Position numbers and translations under genes: made by a program. From Bacillus sp. ISL-37 (GTDB taxonomy: Bacteria; Bacillota; Bacilli; Bacillales; Cytobacillaceae): 64,000 nucleotides of DNA. Shown one piece after another: positions 8,869 through 17,314 of the stretch. The notes under the pieces were generated by a model. That model was not told the origin of the DNA, searched no databases, and worked only from the letters and a program-made list of their open reading frames with translations. Numbering within the stretch: the first letter of the stretch is position 1; each line of letters begins with the position of its first letter. The stretch spans positions 1-64,000 of the forward strand of contig NZ_JAGGQL010000011.1 in the NCBI RefSeq assembly GCF_018613315.1, given 5' to 3'.

Positions 8869-10732
8869 TCGTAATATCACGCCAAATCAAAAGATGCGGC
8901 GACTGGTGATTGATATTTTCCATGCTCTCTGGCTGGTCTTTGCCGACCCACACACCTGCAGTCAGCGGCCCGTTGAAGCCTATGAACCAAAAATCTTTAA
9001 ATTCATTTGTCGTTCCGGTCTTCCCGCCAGCACCAGGGCCGGCACCCGCCACTTTTCGTGCAGTTCCTGAAGTTACGGTCTTCTGCATGAGGCTTCGGAC
9101 TTTTTCGGCGGTGCTAGGATTCCAAACCTGGACAGGTTCGTCATTCCATTTATAAAGTACCTCTCCGTTAAAACCTGTTACCTTCGAGATTGCCCTTGGC
9201 TTCAGGAAAAGACCTTTATTGCTGAAAACTGTATAAGCTGATGTCATTTCTAGCGGGCTCATTCCAGTTGTGAACCCGCCGACTGCTGATGCCAGTACAT
9301 GGTCTTGTTCTGTGACTTTTCCAAAATCAAATGCTTTAAGGTCACCGAACGCTTCGTCCACGCCAACCTGCTGTAAAACTCTCACGGCAGATGTGTTGTA
9401 GGAATTAATGAACGCCCTTTCAAGTGTAACCTTCCCATAAGTGGAACCTCCGTAGTTTTTCGGACAATATCCTTTGATGCAAAGAGGGCCTGCGTTAATT
9501 GGAGAATCCTGGTTTGCATCAAACCTTTCAAAGTATGGGGCATAGACAAGCAATGGCTTGATTGATGAGCCAGGCTGGCGAAAAGCCTGGTATGCGCGAT
9601 GGAAGTCTCCGCTCTGATAACCCTTTCCTCCTGAAATAGCAACAATCTGGCCAGTTTCATGGTTGATCACTGTGGCAGCTCCCTGGACCTTTGCGTTTGG
9701 CAGGTGAGCAGCGACTGCCTGGACTGTCCGTTTTTGCAGTTCAATATCAAGATTTGTATGGATGGTCACCCCTAAACGAAGCAACTCCTCGATTCTAGCG
9801 GTTAAATCATCAGTATTATCGATATTTTCCTGTTCGGAAATCAGTTCTCTCAGTTCATGTAATGCATAGGAAGAATAATCTGGATTTGAATTTTTCCGGG
9901 AATCAACTTTCAGGGTGATTGGTTCCTTTTTTAACATTTCAGCAGCTTCAGATTTGATTTTTCCATGTTGTGCAAGCTGATCGATCAGCCGTTCCTGGCG
10001 CTTCTTCGTCCGTTCAAAATGCTTGATTGGGTCATAATAGGACGGATTATTAGGAATGGCAGCGAGGAAAGCTTGTTCTGCCTCAGACAATCTTGCAGGC
10101 GTTTTTTTAAAATAAAGATCCGCTGCAGCCTTGATCCCATAAGCATTATTGTGGAAATAAATCGCATTCATATATTGCTCTAGAATTTCTGCCTTTGAAA
10201 AAGACTTCTCCAGCTGGTAGGCATATAAAACTTCGCTCAGCTTGCGATTATAAGATTTGTGATGGTTTAAGTATTGATTCCGTGCCAGCTGCTGGGTAAT
10301 GGTGCTCGCGCCTTGTTCAATGTCGTCTGAGTGAATATTGATTGCCAGAGCGCGGCCGATTGCCGGAAGGTCAAAGCCAGGATGCTTTTCAAAATTACGA
10401 TCCTCAGAAACAATGAACACTTCTTTTATAAAATCAGGGATTTCATGCCCCGCAACATAGCTCCTGTTCATCGGTCGATAAATTTCGGTGATGATCTCGC
10501 CGTTACTGGCAAGGATTAAACTGGTTTGAGAAAGTTTCGTCTCTGAAAGATCGATCTTTTTATCAAGAGTATCACTGAAGCTCACAGCATTGCCCGCTTC
10601 TGTATAAGTTAAAATGACAACTGCAATAAACGCTGGGATCAATAGTAAAATCAAAAGATAGCCTGTAATAATCCTCACGGGAATTCCTTTCTTTGAACTC
10701 TGTCGAGAGTTTGTGAAAAATGATTTGAGCAC
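8861..10732 (-). CDS. pbpD: Class A penicillin-binding protein (PBP4/PbpD-like)
   Basis: A bifunctional peptidoglycan synthase anchored by one N-terminal transmembrane helix (about residues 21-43). The glycosyltransferase domain has catalytic Glu110 in SEDRNFEKHPGFD and the QGASTITQQLARN motif (140-152). The transpeptidase domain has SxxK at 389-392 (SSIK), SxN at 444-446 (SYN) and KTG at 571-573. All key residues are present. The 623-residue length matches B. subtilis PbpD closely, and the kapD/kapB neighbours match its locus. It would polymerise and cross-link cell-wall glycan outside the membrane. Confidence 0.92.
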   Translation of the reverse strand: MLKSFFTNSRQSSKKGIPVRIITGYLLILLLIPAFIAVVILTYTEAGNAVSFSDTLDKKIDLSETKLSQTSLILASNGEIITEIYRPMNRSYVAGHEIPDFIKEVFIVSEDRNFEKHPGFDLPAIGRALAINIHSDDIEQGASTITQQLARNQYLNHHKSYNRKLSEVLYAYQLEKSFSKAEILEQYMNAIYFHNNAYGIKAAADLYFKKTPARLSEAEQAFLAAIPNNPSYYDPIKHFERTKKRQERLIDQLAQHGKIKSEAAEMLKKEPITLKVDSRKNSNPDYSSYALHELRELISEQENIDNTDDLTARIEELLRLGVTIHTNLDIELQKRTVQAVAAHLPNAKVQGAATVINHETGQIVAISGGKGYQSGDFHRAYQAFRQPGSSIKPLLVYAPYFERFDANQDSPINAGPLCIKGYCPKNYGGSTYGKVTLERAFINSYNTSAVRVLQQVGVDEAFGDLKAFDFGKVTEQDHVLASAVGGFTTGMSPLEMTSAYTVFSNKGLFLKPRAISKVTGFNGEVLYKWNDEPVQVWNPSTAEKVRSLMQKTVTSGTARKVAGAGPGAGGKTGTTNEFKDFWFIGFNGPLTAGVWVGKDQPESMENINHQSPHLLIWRDITKK

Positions 10733-10758
10733 AGTATAATATCGGAAGGCAGGGCCGA

Positions 10759-11163
10759 TTATTTACTTTCCTGTTGGAGTAGACCGTACTTTTCCATATG
10801 CTGCCTGAACAGCTTCCATCCGCTATTTTCTTTCCTGAACACTTCAACTGCGAGGGCTGAGGCTACTTTTTGCTCGGAAAAATAAAAATCAACGATGGAT
10901 GATAAAATTAGTTCATTTTCTTCCCGCAAGCTATGGGTCAAGTCGTTATAAACCCAGGAAGGTTTTTTTTCTTCATACATTTTAAAGGTTTCAATATTAT
11001 CGAGTCTGTATTGCTCACCGTGATAAACTTCGTACTCACGATCCTCGTAATAACCAAAGTAGCCAATGAAATCATCAGAAATCCATTTATTGATTTCTCG
11101 TACCTTTCCTGTATTCAATAACTTTCTGTAATCTTTTACTGCGTTCAATCCTTCATTTAGCAT
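10759..11163 (-). CDS. NTF2-like (DUF4440/SnoaL-type) hypothetical protein
   Basis: 134 residues, soluble, with the alternating helix-sheet pattern of the NTF2 fold: an N-terminal helix (NAVKDYRKLLNTG), WISDDFIGYFGYY, then strands such as LILSSIVDFYF and VASALAVEVFRKENSGWKL. Such proteins are small-molecule binding or enzyme-like, but no catalytic residue can be assigned. It lies upstream of pbpD on the same strand with 26 bases between, so co-transcription is likely. Function unknown. Confidence 0.6.
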   Translation of the reverse strand: MLNEGLNAVKDYRKLLNTGKVREINKWISDDFIGYFGYYEDREYEVYHGEQYRLDNIETFKMYEEKKPSWVYNDLTHSLREENELILSSIVDFYFSEQKVASALAVEVFRKENSGWKLFRQHMEKYGLLQQESK

Positions 11164-11286
11164 AAGGACACACCCTTGTTTTTTACATATTTTAACACGA
11201 AAAATAAGAGCTGATATGAAAATTACGAAAGCCGAAAAAAATGCTAAGTTTAAATTGCAGAAAATTTAAAAATTTACCAAGGAACG

Positions 11287-11295
11287 TGATATAAT
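11287..11295 (+). promoter_or_regulatory. Extended -10 promoter of kapD
   Basis: TGATATAAT is a full TGN-TATAAT extended -10 element. No good -35 hexamer lies 17 bases upstream. The predicted leader is about 65 bases long. Confidence 0.55.
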
Positions 11296-11367
11296 AGAAA
11301 AAATAATCGACCGAAAAGCATATACTGGTTACATACAACTACTGGCTTTTCAGAAAGTTGGGGAAGC

Positions 11368-11991
11368 ATGAGCGAAAAAGAAAGGACAACATTATTTATT
11401 GATTTTGAATTTACGATGCCTGATCGCAACAGCAGGAGAAGGGGCTTTTACCCGGAAATCATTGAAGCTGGAGCTGTTCTTGTTGAGAACGGCAAGGTGG
11501 TTGAACAATTTTCTTCTTATGTACGGCCGATGGCTTTTCCAATTTTGACCGAACGCTGCCGTTCTTTCCTGAGCATCTCTCAGGAGCAGGTGAATTCAGG
11601 TATCACGTTCAAGGCTTTGGTAGATAAGCTTATCTCAATGGGTGGAAGCAAGAATTGCCAGATTGTCACCTGGGGCAATATGGACATGAAGGTATTACAG
11701 CAAAATTGCCAGCAGGCTTCAGTATCTTTTCCGCTGCCAGGAAAGCAAATTGATCTATCAATGGAGTATAAGCGTTTCTTCGGCGACCAGAATCAGACGG
11801 GTCTATGGAAGGCTGTTCAGGAATATGGGAGGGAAGGGACAGGAAAACATCACCGCGCGCTGGATGATGCTTTGACGACATACCATATTTACAAGCTCGT
11901 GGAGAAAGACAAACAATATCTTCAAAAACCAGAACCAGCAACAATCGGGGACATGGTCGATTTTTCCAAACTGCTCAATAAATTCGCATAG
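11368..11991 (+). CDS. kapD: 3'-5' exonuclease-like inhibitor of the KinA pathway (KapD)
   Basis: A 207-residue DEDDh-type exonuclease fold. Exo I is FIDFEFTMPD (Asp and Glu), Exo II is around WGNMDMKVLQQNC, and Exo III is HHRALDDALTTYHIY, with the catalytic His and Asp. KapD of B. subtilis, recognised by sequence and by the neighbouring kapB, inhibits the KinA pathway to sporulation when overexpressed; whether nuclease activity is used is a separate question. The start ATG 11368 follows GTTGGGGAAGC. A strong terminator follows, and kapB is convergent, unlike a simple kapB-kapD operon. Confidence 0.88.
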   Translation: MSEKERTTLFIDFEFTMPDRNSRRRGFYPEIIEAGAVLVENGKVVEQFSSYVRPMAFPILTERCRSFLSISQEQVNSGITFKALVDKLISMGGSKNCQIVTWGNMDMKVLQQNCQQASVSFPLPGKQIDLSMEYKRFFGDQNQTGLWKAVQEYGREGTGKHHRALDDALTTYHIYKLVEKDKQYLQKPEPATIGDMVDFSKLLNKFA

Positions 11992-12024
11992 AAAAGCCAG
12001 ATTGGATAATACAATCTGGCTTTT
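11992..12024. terminator. Bidirectional terminator between kapD and kapB
   Basis: AAAAGCCAGATTG and CAATCTGGCTTTT form a perfect 13-bp stem with a 7-base loop, directly after the kapD stop and 22 bases from the kapB stop. The A and T tracts serve both strands. Confidence 0.9.
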
Positions 12025-12046
12025 GGCGTTATTAGGCTTCTTTTCT

Positions 12047-12430
12047 CTAGTTTTTAAAATAATCCTTCTCCAAAGACTCCAAATTTCTCAGGCTTTGCTG
12101 TGCCCAGGCGGAATCGTCGCCTTGTAGTTCGGCACGAAGCTTGCTGGTCGCTTCTTTTAATGACTCAAGGTATTCTGGGATTTCACCATCGAATGGCTTG
12201 ACCATTTTTTCAGGGATGTTTGCCTGTTCGCGGAAAGACAGTGCTTTTCTTTCGTGGAAAAAGCCAACCGCTGCATCCTTAGGGTTATGGAGGTCACCCT
12301 GCATCGGATGTTTTGCGACAGCCAATACTCGGACAAGATAGTGCTGTGGCCTGCGTTCCGTGATTTCGCCTATGTATTTGCCGGTCTTATAAATGGCGGT
12401 TACCTGATCGCCAATGTTTAATTCAGCCAT
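12047..12430 (-). CDS. kapB: Sporulation phosphorelay modulator KapB
   Basis: A 127-residue soluble protein. The N-terminal half is a small beta-barrel-like segment (GDQVTAIYKTGKYIGEI ... HYLVRVLAV) and the C-terminal part is helical. Length and the HPMQGDLHNPKD/FHERKAL segments match the KapB family, described in B. subtilis as needed for KinB-dependent activation of the sporulation phosphorelay. Notably no kinB is adjacent here. It has its own extended -10 promoter at 12467-12475. Confidence 0.85.
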   Translation of the reverse strand: MAELNIGDQVTAIYKTGKYIGEITERRPQHYLVRVLAVAKHPMQGDLHNPKDAAVGFFHERKALSFREQANIPEKMVKPFDGEIPEYLESLKEATSKLRAELQGDDSAWAQQSLRNLESLEKDYFKN

Positions 12431-12466
12431 ATTGAAGCTCCTTTACGGTTCATGTTAATTTCTTAT

Positions 12467-12475
12467 ATTATAGCA
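12467..12475 (-). promoter_or_regulatory. Extended -10 promoter of kapB
   Basis: On the minus strand TGCTATAAT is a complete TGN-TATAAT motif about 37 bases upstream of the kapB ATG. No convincing -35 is present, as expected for extended -10 promoters. Confidence 0.55.
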
Positions 12476-12537
12476 AAAAAGACAGATGCAAAACATTTTG
12501 TAATCGTTTAAAGTGTCTAATAGGAGGGATACATACA

Positions 12538-13266
12538 ATGACTAAAAAAATATTCGCGATTTTATTTGCAATGATGGTTGTACTTGCAGGCTGCGGGACA
12601 GCTGATGAAAAGCAGGAAGCAGACAAGCAGAAGGAAGAAAGAACTAATGCTGGACAAGCTGGCCAGGCCGAGGAGGATCTTGATTACCCTCAAGCGACTG
12701 CCGAAGTCCAGGATAATGAAAGGCTTGTGGAAATGGTCACTTCGATGGGAACTGTTAAAATCAAGCTTTTCCCTGAGCAGGCTCCAAAGGCAGTAGAGAA
12801 TTTTATTGAGCACAGCGAAGAGGGCTACTATGAAGGAGTCATCTTCCACCGCGTTATTGAAGGGTTCATGATTCAAGGCGGCGATCCTGATGGAACTGGA
12901 ATGGGCGGCGAAAGTATTTACGGCGGTCCGTTTGAAGACGAATTTTCACGGGAGCTTTTCAACATTCGCGGAGCACTGTCGATGGCTAATTCAGGACCGA
13001 ACACGAACGGAAGCCAGTTCTTCATCGTCCAGAATAAAGAGCTTGATGCTAGTTTGCCAGAGAAGATGAAGCAGGCAGGCTACCCCGAAGAAGTGCTGAA
13101 GATGTATGAAAATGGCGGAACACCACATCTTGATGGCGGACATACCGTCTTCGGCCAGGTTGTAGAGGGAATGGATGTCGTCGACAAGATTGCCGCTACG
13201 CCAACAGGCGCACAGGATAAGCCAGAGAAGGATGTCGTCATCGAAAAAATCAATGTATTGAAGTAG
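12538..13266 (+). CDS. Cyclophilin-type peptidyl-prolyl isomerase lipoprotein
   Basis: A 242-residue membrane-anchored foldase. The N terminus is a lipoprotein signal (MVVLAGCG, lipidated Cys19), followed by a charged linker and a cyclophilin domain from about residue 60. Core motifs are [21 protein letters not shown] (catalytic Arg and the Gln-Gly-Gly-Asp loop), [16 protein letters not shown] and [17 protein letters not shown]. It would catalyse proline cis-trans isomerisation of proteins outside the membrane. ATG 12538 follows AGGAGGG. It is monocistronic. Confidence 0.93.
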   Translation: MTKKIFAILFAMMVVLAGCGTADEKQEADKQKEERTNAGQAGQAEEDLDYPQATAEVQDNERLVEMVTSMGTVKIKLFPEQAPKAVENFIEHSEEGYYEGVIFHRVIEGFMIQGGDPDGTGMGGESIYGGPFEDEFSRELFNIRGALSMANSGPNTNGSQFFIVQNKELDASLPEKMKQAGYPEEVLKMYENGGTPHLDGGHTVFGQVVEGMDVVDKIAATPTGAQDKPEKDVVIEKINVLK

Positions 13267-13339
13267 AACATATCATCATATTGGACGGATTCCTAAAGCT
13301 TGATATAATGTTTTGAGAGCTTAAGAAAGGAAGATGAGA

Positions 13340-13552
13340 ATGAGTAAGTGGTTTGTCATCTCATTGTTTTTATATTTTCCAGAAGACAAGTCTGAATATA
13401 TACCGGCTGCGATCACTTCCCTCGTTTTCCTGATTGGGGCAATCCTGACGATGCGATACATCATTAAAGTTTCCAAAAGGGAAGCCCAGAAAGCAAAGGA
13501 ACACGAGCAGGCAATTATGAAACAAATGAATGATACGAAGGAGAACAGCTGA
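13340..13552 (+). CDS. Small single-pass membrane protein with charged tail
   Basis: 70 residues from ATG 13340, 6 bases after AAAGGAAG; an ATG at 13334 is too close to the ribosome site. Hydrophobic stretches WFVISLFLYF and AITSLVFLIGAILTMRYII are followed by a strongly charged C terminus (KREAQKAKEHEQ), giving a membrane anchor with a short cytoplasmic helix. The family is not recognised. A terminator overlaps the stop codon. Confidence 0.6.
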   Translation: MSKWFVISLFLYFPEDKSEYIPAAITSLVFLIGAILTMRYIIKVSKREAQKAKEHEQAIMKQMNDTKENS

Positions 13553-13573
13553 TTTACTGGCTGTTCTTTTTTT
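13543..13573 (+). terminator. Terminator overlapping the stop codon of the 70-aa membrane protein
   Basis: GAACAGC and GCTGTTC arms are separated by 10 bases and followed by eight T residues. The left arm includes the last codons and abuts the stop codon. Confidence 0.85.
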
Positions 13574-13611
13574 GCTCCATTTGGAACTGGAAAAAAACGC
13601 GCGGAATTTCC

Positions 13612-13800
13612 AGTTCACGGAATTATGATAAAATTTCGCGGAATTCCGATTGTTTTTCGCGGAATCAAGCAAAGGTTTCGCGGGATTATCCTCCCTTTTC
13701 GCGGAATCAAGCACCGATTAGCGGGATTATCCTCCTTTTCGGGGAATCAAGCACTGATTCAGGGGATTATTCTCTCTTTTCGCGTAATTAAACTATTATT
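13612..13800. repeat. Intergenic repeats, CGCGGAATCAAGCA family (40-42 bp spacing)
   Basis: CGCGGAATCAAGC-like blocks start at 13658, 13700 and 13740 with a degenerate copy at 13781 (spacings 42, 40, 41), interleaved with CGGGATTATCCTCC-like blocks. The remainder of 13574-13914 has no gene; a TATAAT at about 13871 may serve the downstream gene. Confidence 0.8.
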
Positions 13801-13914
13801 ATGTTCCAAAAAAGGTTTAGATAATTAAAAACCGGGGTAAAAGTCATGTTTTCATTATTTTACAAAAGCGTTATAATACAATTTATATTCTAAAGTCAAG
13901 AGTAGGGGTATAAA

Positions 13915-14364
13915 TTGAAGAACTTACAGATAGAGAATATTGTCGAAACAATTCTTGTCCAATCTGGCAGCAGTGTCCAGGTTGAACTTGAGGATTTTTT
14001 TCCTGGAGACCGGTTTGCGGGCGGGAAATATAATTTTGGAACTCATACGATTACTTTATATATTGAAGAGATCAAGGCGCAATGCCTGCAGCTCTTTTCG
14101 TCATTAGATCAATTTGAAGATTATCTTGCGGTCGTCTTTGCACATGAAATTGGCCATTCCGAGGACCGCGAACTTGCGGAGCTAATCCAGCAGATGGAGG
14201 AAACCGGCAATGACGTGTTAAAAAAGAAGGTTGCTCTCCAGATTGAGATGAATGCCTGGGATTACGCACGCATGCTGATTCCGGAAAAGCTGCATCCATT
14301 CATGGACACGATCATCGGATATTCCTTAGAGCCATATTACGAAGCGCTGGAAGTGAGCGCATAA
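13915..14364 (+). CDS. HExxH-containing putative zinc metallopeptidase-like protein
   Basis: 149 residues from TTG 13915, preceded by AGTAGGGG. The segment VVFAHEIGHSEDRELAEL (about residues 77-94) is a clear HExxH zinc-binding motif with a downstream Glu as possible third ligand, as in ImmA/IrrE-type or gluzincin-like domains. The N-terminal part has GTHTITLYIEE, a strand preceding the zinc helix. There is no signal peptide, so it probably acts in the cytoplasm. The family is not recognised and the substrate is unknown. A bidirectional terminator separates it from patB. Confidence 0.65.
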   Translation: MKNLQIENIVETILVQSGSSVQVELEDFFPGDRFAGGKYNFGTHTITLYIEEIKAQCLQLFSSLDQFEDYLAVVFAHEIGHSEDRELAELIQQMEETGNDVLKKKVALQIEMNAWDYARMLIPEKLHPFMDTIIGYSLEPYYEALEVSA

Positions 14365-14400
14365 AAAATGGAGCCTGCCCGAATGGGACGGCTCCATTTT
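14365..14400. terminator. Bidirectional terminator between the HExxH gene and patB
   Basis: AAAATGGAGCC and GGCTCCATTTT form an 11-bp stem. A tracts on one side and T tracts on the other allow termination in both directions between the convergent genes. Confidence 0.9.
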
Positions 14401-14413
14401 TGCTTTTAAAAGT

Positions 14414-15583
14414 CTAACTGAATGCCAGCTTCAATCTTTCCAGACCTTCATTCAATGTATCGCGTGGGCAGGCGAGATTCATCCGTACAAAGCCTTCTCC
14501 GCCTTCACCGTACTTCGTGCCTGGTTCAAGTCCAAGCTTGCCTTTGTTGAGCAGCGTATCCTTTATCTCCTCGTCACTCAAACCAAGTTCTCGGCAGTCA
14601 ATCCACAAAAGATAAGTGGCATCTGCTTTCATCGGCTTGAGTGCAGGCAGGTGTTCTGCCATAAAGTCTGTAGCTATTTTCATATTCTCATCCAGATAAG
14701 CTAATAGCTGGTCAAGCCACTCCTCGCCGCCGCGATAGGCTGCCTCCATTCCGGCGATCGCGAAGGCATTCAAGGTAAAAAAGCCTTGCTGATCATGGAT
14801 TTCCTTGAATTTTGCCTTCAACTCTTTGTTGGGAATCAATGCGGCGGATGCCTGCAGGCCAGCAAGGTTGAATGTTTTGCTTGGCGCAACGAATGTCGTC
14901 GTGATTTCTCTGAACTCTTCCTTGATTGATGCGATTGGGATATGGACATTAGGTTTAAATACTAAGTCGGAGTGAATCTCATCAGAAACGATCAGGCAGT
15001 CATGCTCCACGCACAGGTCGCCGATTTTTTCCAACTCTTCTCTCGTCCATACCCTGCCACCCGGGTTATGAGGGTTACAAAGGATGAACATCTTCACTCC
15101 TTCTTTCAGCTTTGCTTCAAAGTCAGCAAAGTCGAGTTCGAATCTCCCGTTATCGTATAGGAGATTAGATGTTACCAGAGTTCGTTCATTATTATTGACC
15201 ATGTTGAAAAATGGTGGGTACACAGGAGAATGAACAAGCACCTTATCGCCTTTTTCCGTAAATGCCCGAATTGCGGTGCTGATCGAAGGGACGACCCCTT
15301 CACTAAAAACAATAGATGATTTCTTGAACTCGCAGTCATGGCGCTTTTTCATCCAGTCCTGGATGGCTTCTGTCACTGACATCGGGACAAAGGTATATCC
15401 GAAAATCCCGTGTTCGATCCGGTCCTTTAGCGCATCGGTAACTGCCTGGGGAGGATGGAAGTCCATATCCGCGACCCACATTGGCAGGACATCGTCTTTG
15501 CCAAAAACCTTATCGATTGCATCCCACTTCACTGAATGCGAATTGTTCCGGTCAACTATTTTGTCAAAATCTATTCTTTCCAT
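14414..15583 (-). CDS. patB: PatB/MalY-type PLP aminotransferase (C-S lyase)
   Basis: 389 residues, fold type I pyridoxal-phosphate enzyme. Motifs: PMWVADMDFHPP near the N terminus, NPHNPGGRVWTREEL, DEIHSDLVF and the PLP lysine in APSKTFNLAGLQ. The PatB/MalY group cleaves cystathionine and other cysteine conjugates to a thiol or homocysteine, pyruvate and ammonia. Synteny with kapB and yugE/yugF matches B. subtilis patB. ATG 15583 follows AAGGGCGG. Confidence 0.9.
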   Translation of the reverse strand: MERIDFDKIVDRNNSHSVKWDAIDKVFGKDDVLPMWVADMDFHPPQAVTDALKDRIEHGIFGYTFVPMSVTEAIQDWMKKRHDCEFKKSSIVFSEGVVPSISTAIRAFTEKGDKVLVHSPVYPPFFNMVNNNERTLVTSNLLYDNGRFELDFADFEAKLKEGVKMFILCNPHNPGGRVWTREELEKIGDLCVEHDCLIVSDEIHSDLVFKPNVHIPIASIKEEFREITTTFVAPSKTFNLAGLQASAALIPNKELKAKFKEIHDQQGFFTLNAFAIAGMEAAYRGGEEWLDQLLAYLDENMKIATDFMAEHLPALKPMKADATYLLWIDCRELGLSDEEIKDTLLNKGKLGLEPGTKYGEGGEGFVRMNLACPRDTLNEGLERLKLAFS

Positions 15584-15669
15584 ATGTACGCACCGCCCTT
15601 TTCCTGAAAAATTTAACTCTCACTAACAATATGATAAGATATTTTTAAAAAATAATCAGGTGATTGAAT

Positions 15670-15930
15670 TTGGAATCTAAAGAACTCAGTTATAAATTGA
15701 TCGATGTCTTAAATAAATGGGACCCTTTCAAAGTTGGAGAAGGAGAATTCGACCCGGAAATCGCTGATATTCTCCAGACTGTCCACGATCATGACGAAGC
15801 AGATAAAATCGCCCGCAGGATTCAGTCTGTATTTGAATTTTCGTTTGAACAAGTTTTGCCATACCAAGAGTGTCTTTCAATAGCAAACACCTTGCTGGCC
15901 ATCAAGAACGAAGATGTCTGTTCCTTATAA
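15670..15930 (+). CDS. yugE: YugE-like protein (DUF1871 type)
   Basis: 86 residues from TTG 15670, 6 bases after AGGTGA; the in-frame TTG at 15664 lies directly on the ribosome site and is less likely. It is a small acidic helical protein with the stretch LNKWDPFKVGEGEFDPEIADIL and a C-terminal LSIANTLLAIKNEDVC. Position between patB and yugF matches yugE of B. subtilis. Function unknown. Confidence 0.75.
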   Translation: MESKELSYKLIDVLNKWDPFKVGEGEFDPEIADILQTVHDHDEADKIARRIQSVFEFSFEQVLPYQECLSIANTLLAIKNEDVCSL

Positions 15931-15966
15931 AAAACTGTACCAACTCACTAGCAGAAACGGCAGCCA

Positions 15967-16845
15967 TCAAAGGCTGCCGTTTGCTGTTGCTTCTGCTGTT
16001 GCTTCTGCTGTTGCTTCTGCTGTTTCCTCTGCTGCCATGAACCTGTTGATCAGCTGATGGACATCTTCAGGGCGTTCCTCGGGGACAAGGTGGCCGGTTT
16101 CCTTTAAAATGACCAGCTCGGAATTCTTCAAATCCTTATTCAACTTTCTCCCGATACGGACCGGGACAACTTTATCATGTTCACCCCAGATCAGCAGGCA
16201 TGGTGCTTGTATTTTTCGCAGTTCCTCAGCTGAAAGATCGCCCTCTCGGTGGCGGATCATCATCGTCAAGGCTTTGAAAATATCATCCTCTAAAAATGGG
16301 GAGAGATAGCCATACAGCATTTCATCATTGATCATTGAATGGTCATAGACAACGTTCTGCAAGTTCTGCTTTACTCCTGAGCGTGCCAGGTGGAACTTTA
16401 CATAGAGGTGGAAATACGGGATGTAGCTTGAAAGTACGAGCGGCAGCTTTGCCTTTTTCAAATACCCCGAACTGCAAAGCAAAATTCCCTTTTTCGCATA
16501 TTCCGGGTGATGCAACAGAATGTTCATGGCAATTTGACCGCCCATCGAATGGCCAACGACATTAAATTCGCGGATGCCAAGGGATTTCATCAATTCAACA
16601 ACCGTTGCGGCAAGGTTTTGATAGGAATATTTAAAGCTGGAAATCTTGCCGCTTTTCCCAAAAGGGGGAAGGTCCACGGAAATGACATTATAATCCTCTT
16701 TTAGCAGGGGGACCAAATGCCTGAAGCTGAAAGTTGAGGAAAGAAATCCATGAAGCAAAACCAGTGTTTCCTTCGACTCTGGGTTCTGGTAGTGCTCATA
16801 GTAAAGATCGATTCCTCTTACGGTTTTATTCCTGGCGAATTCCAT
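15967..16845 (-). CDS. yugF: Alpha/beta hydrolase (YugF-like)
   Basis: 292 residues. The canonical alpha/beta hydrolase signature is VVGHSMGGQIAMN (nucleophile Ser, residues about 97-109), the oxyanion segment is LVLLHGFLSS, the acidic residue lies in LLIWGEHDKVVP and the catalytic His in KETGHLVPEERP. The substrate is unknown. The C terminus is unusual: four near-identical four-residue blocks (TAEA) are encoded by a 12-bp tandem repeat and follow the natural end of the fold. A GGCAGCC/GGCTGCC hairpin overlaps the stop codon and may act as a weak terminator for convergent yugE as well. Confidence 0.85.
   Translation of the reverse strand: MEFARNKTVRGIDLYYEHYQNPESKETLVLLHGFLSSTFSFRHLVPLLKEDYNVISVDLPPFGKSGKISSFKYSYQNLAATVVELMKSLGIREFNVVGHSMGGQIAMNILLHHPEYAKKGILLCSSGYLKKAKLPLVLSSYIPYFHLYVKFHLARSGVKQNLQNVVYDHSMINDEMLYGYLSPFLEDDIFKALTMMIRHREGDLSAEELRKIQAPCLLIWGEHDKVVPVRIGRKLNKDLKNSELVILKETGHLVPEERPEDVHQLINRFMAAEETAEATAEATAEATANGSL
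15978..16024. repeat. 12-bp coding microsatellite in the 3' end of yugF
   Basis: The unit GCTTCTGCTGTT (plus strand) repeats about three and a half times, adding Thr-Ala-Glu-Ala blocks to YugF. A 12-bp period keeps the frame, so copy-number changes alter only tail length. Confidence 0.85.
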
Positions 16846-16940
16846 CGGCCTTCACTCCTGACATTATTAGCAAATTAGGCAAGGTATGCCATTTATTTTC
16901 CCCGCAAATTCCAACTTCACACAAAAAATACAAAAAAATA

Positions 16941-16962
16941 TGGACACCAATACTGGTGTCCA
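16941..16962. terminator. Orphan bidirectional terminator-like hairpin
   Basis: TGGACACCA and TGGTGTCCA form a 9-bp stem. On the minus strand it is followed by ATATTTTTTTG. No gene ends nearby: the closest minus-strand gene already has its own terminator at 17258-17289. It may end an unannotated RNA. Confidence 0.6.
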
Positions 16963-17257
16963 TTAAAAAAGGGGGGGAATACTAGAAAGCCTTATGGGAC
17001 TAGGATAGCCAGATTGGCAGAATAATATACATTAATTTTCAAGATTTTTAACGAAAAAGGTTTATATAAAAGGCTCTTTTTCAAACTTTATTGCTATTGA
17101 ATATAAAATTGGATTGAATTACCTATATTCCTTCGTAAAGTTGACGCTTCTTATGAGAAAAGAGCGTGCAAACTTATTACCGACCTGCAAAGTGGCCTTA
17201 TATTACGTTAAAATCGGCTTTAGGATTTTAACAATAATCTTTACGAAAACTGCCTTA
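16963..17257. other. Gene-free AT-rich stretch
   Basis: No convincing open reading frame with a ribosome site was found on either strand. The stretch lies between two terminators and might encode a small RNA, but no promoter is clear enough to claim one. Confidence 0.4.
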
Positions 17258-17289
17258 TAAAAAAATAAAACAGGCAGAAAGTCTGCCTG
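17258..17289 (-). terminator. Terminator of the XRE regulator gene
   Basis: CAGGCAGA and TCTGCCTG form an 8-bp stem with a 3-base loop, followed on the minus strand by TTTTATTTTTTTAT. Confidence 0.88.
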
Positions 17290-17314
17290 CTACGGTGTAT
17301 GATGATTATTCAAG

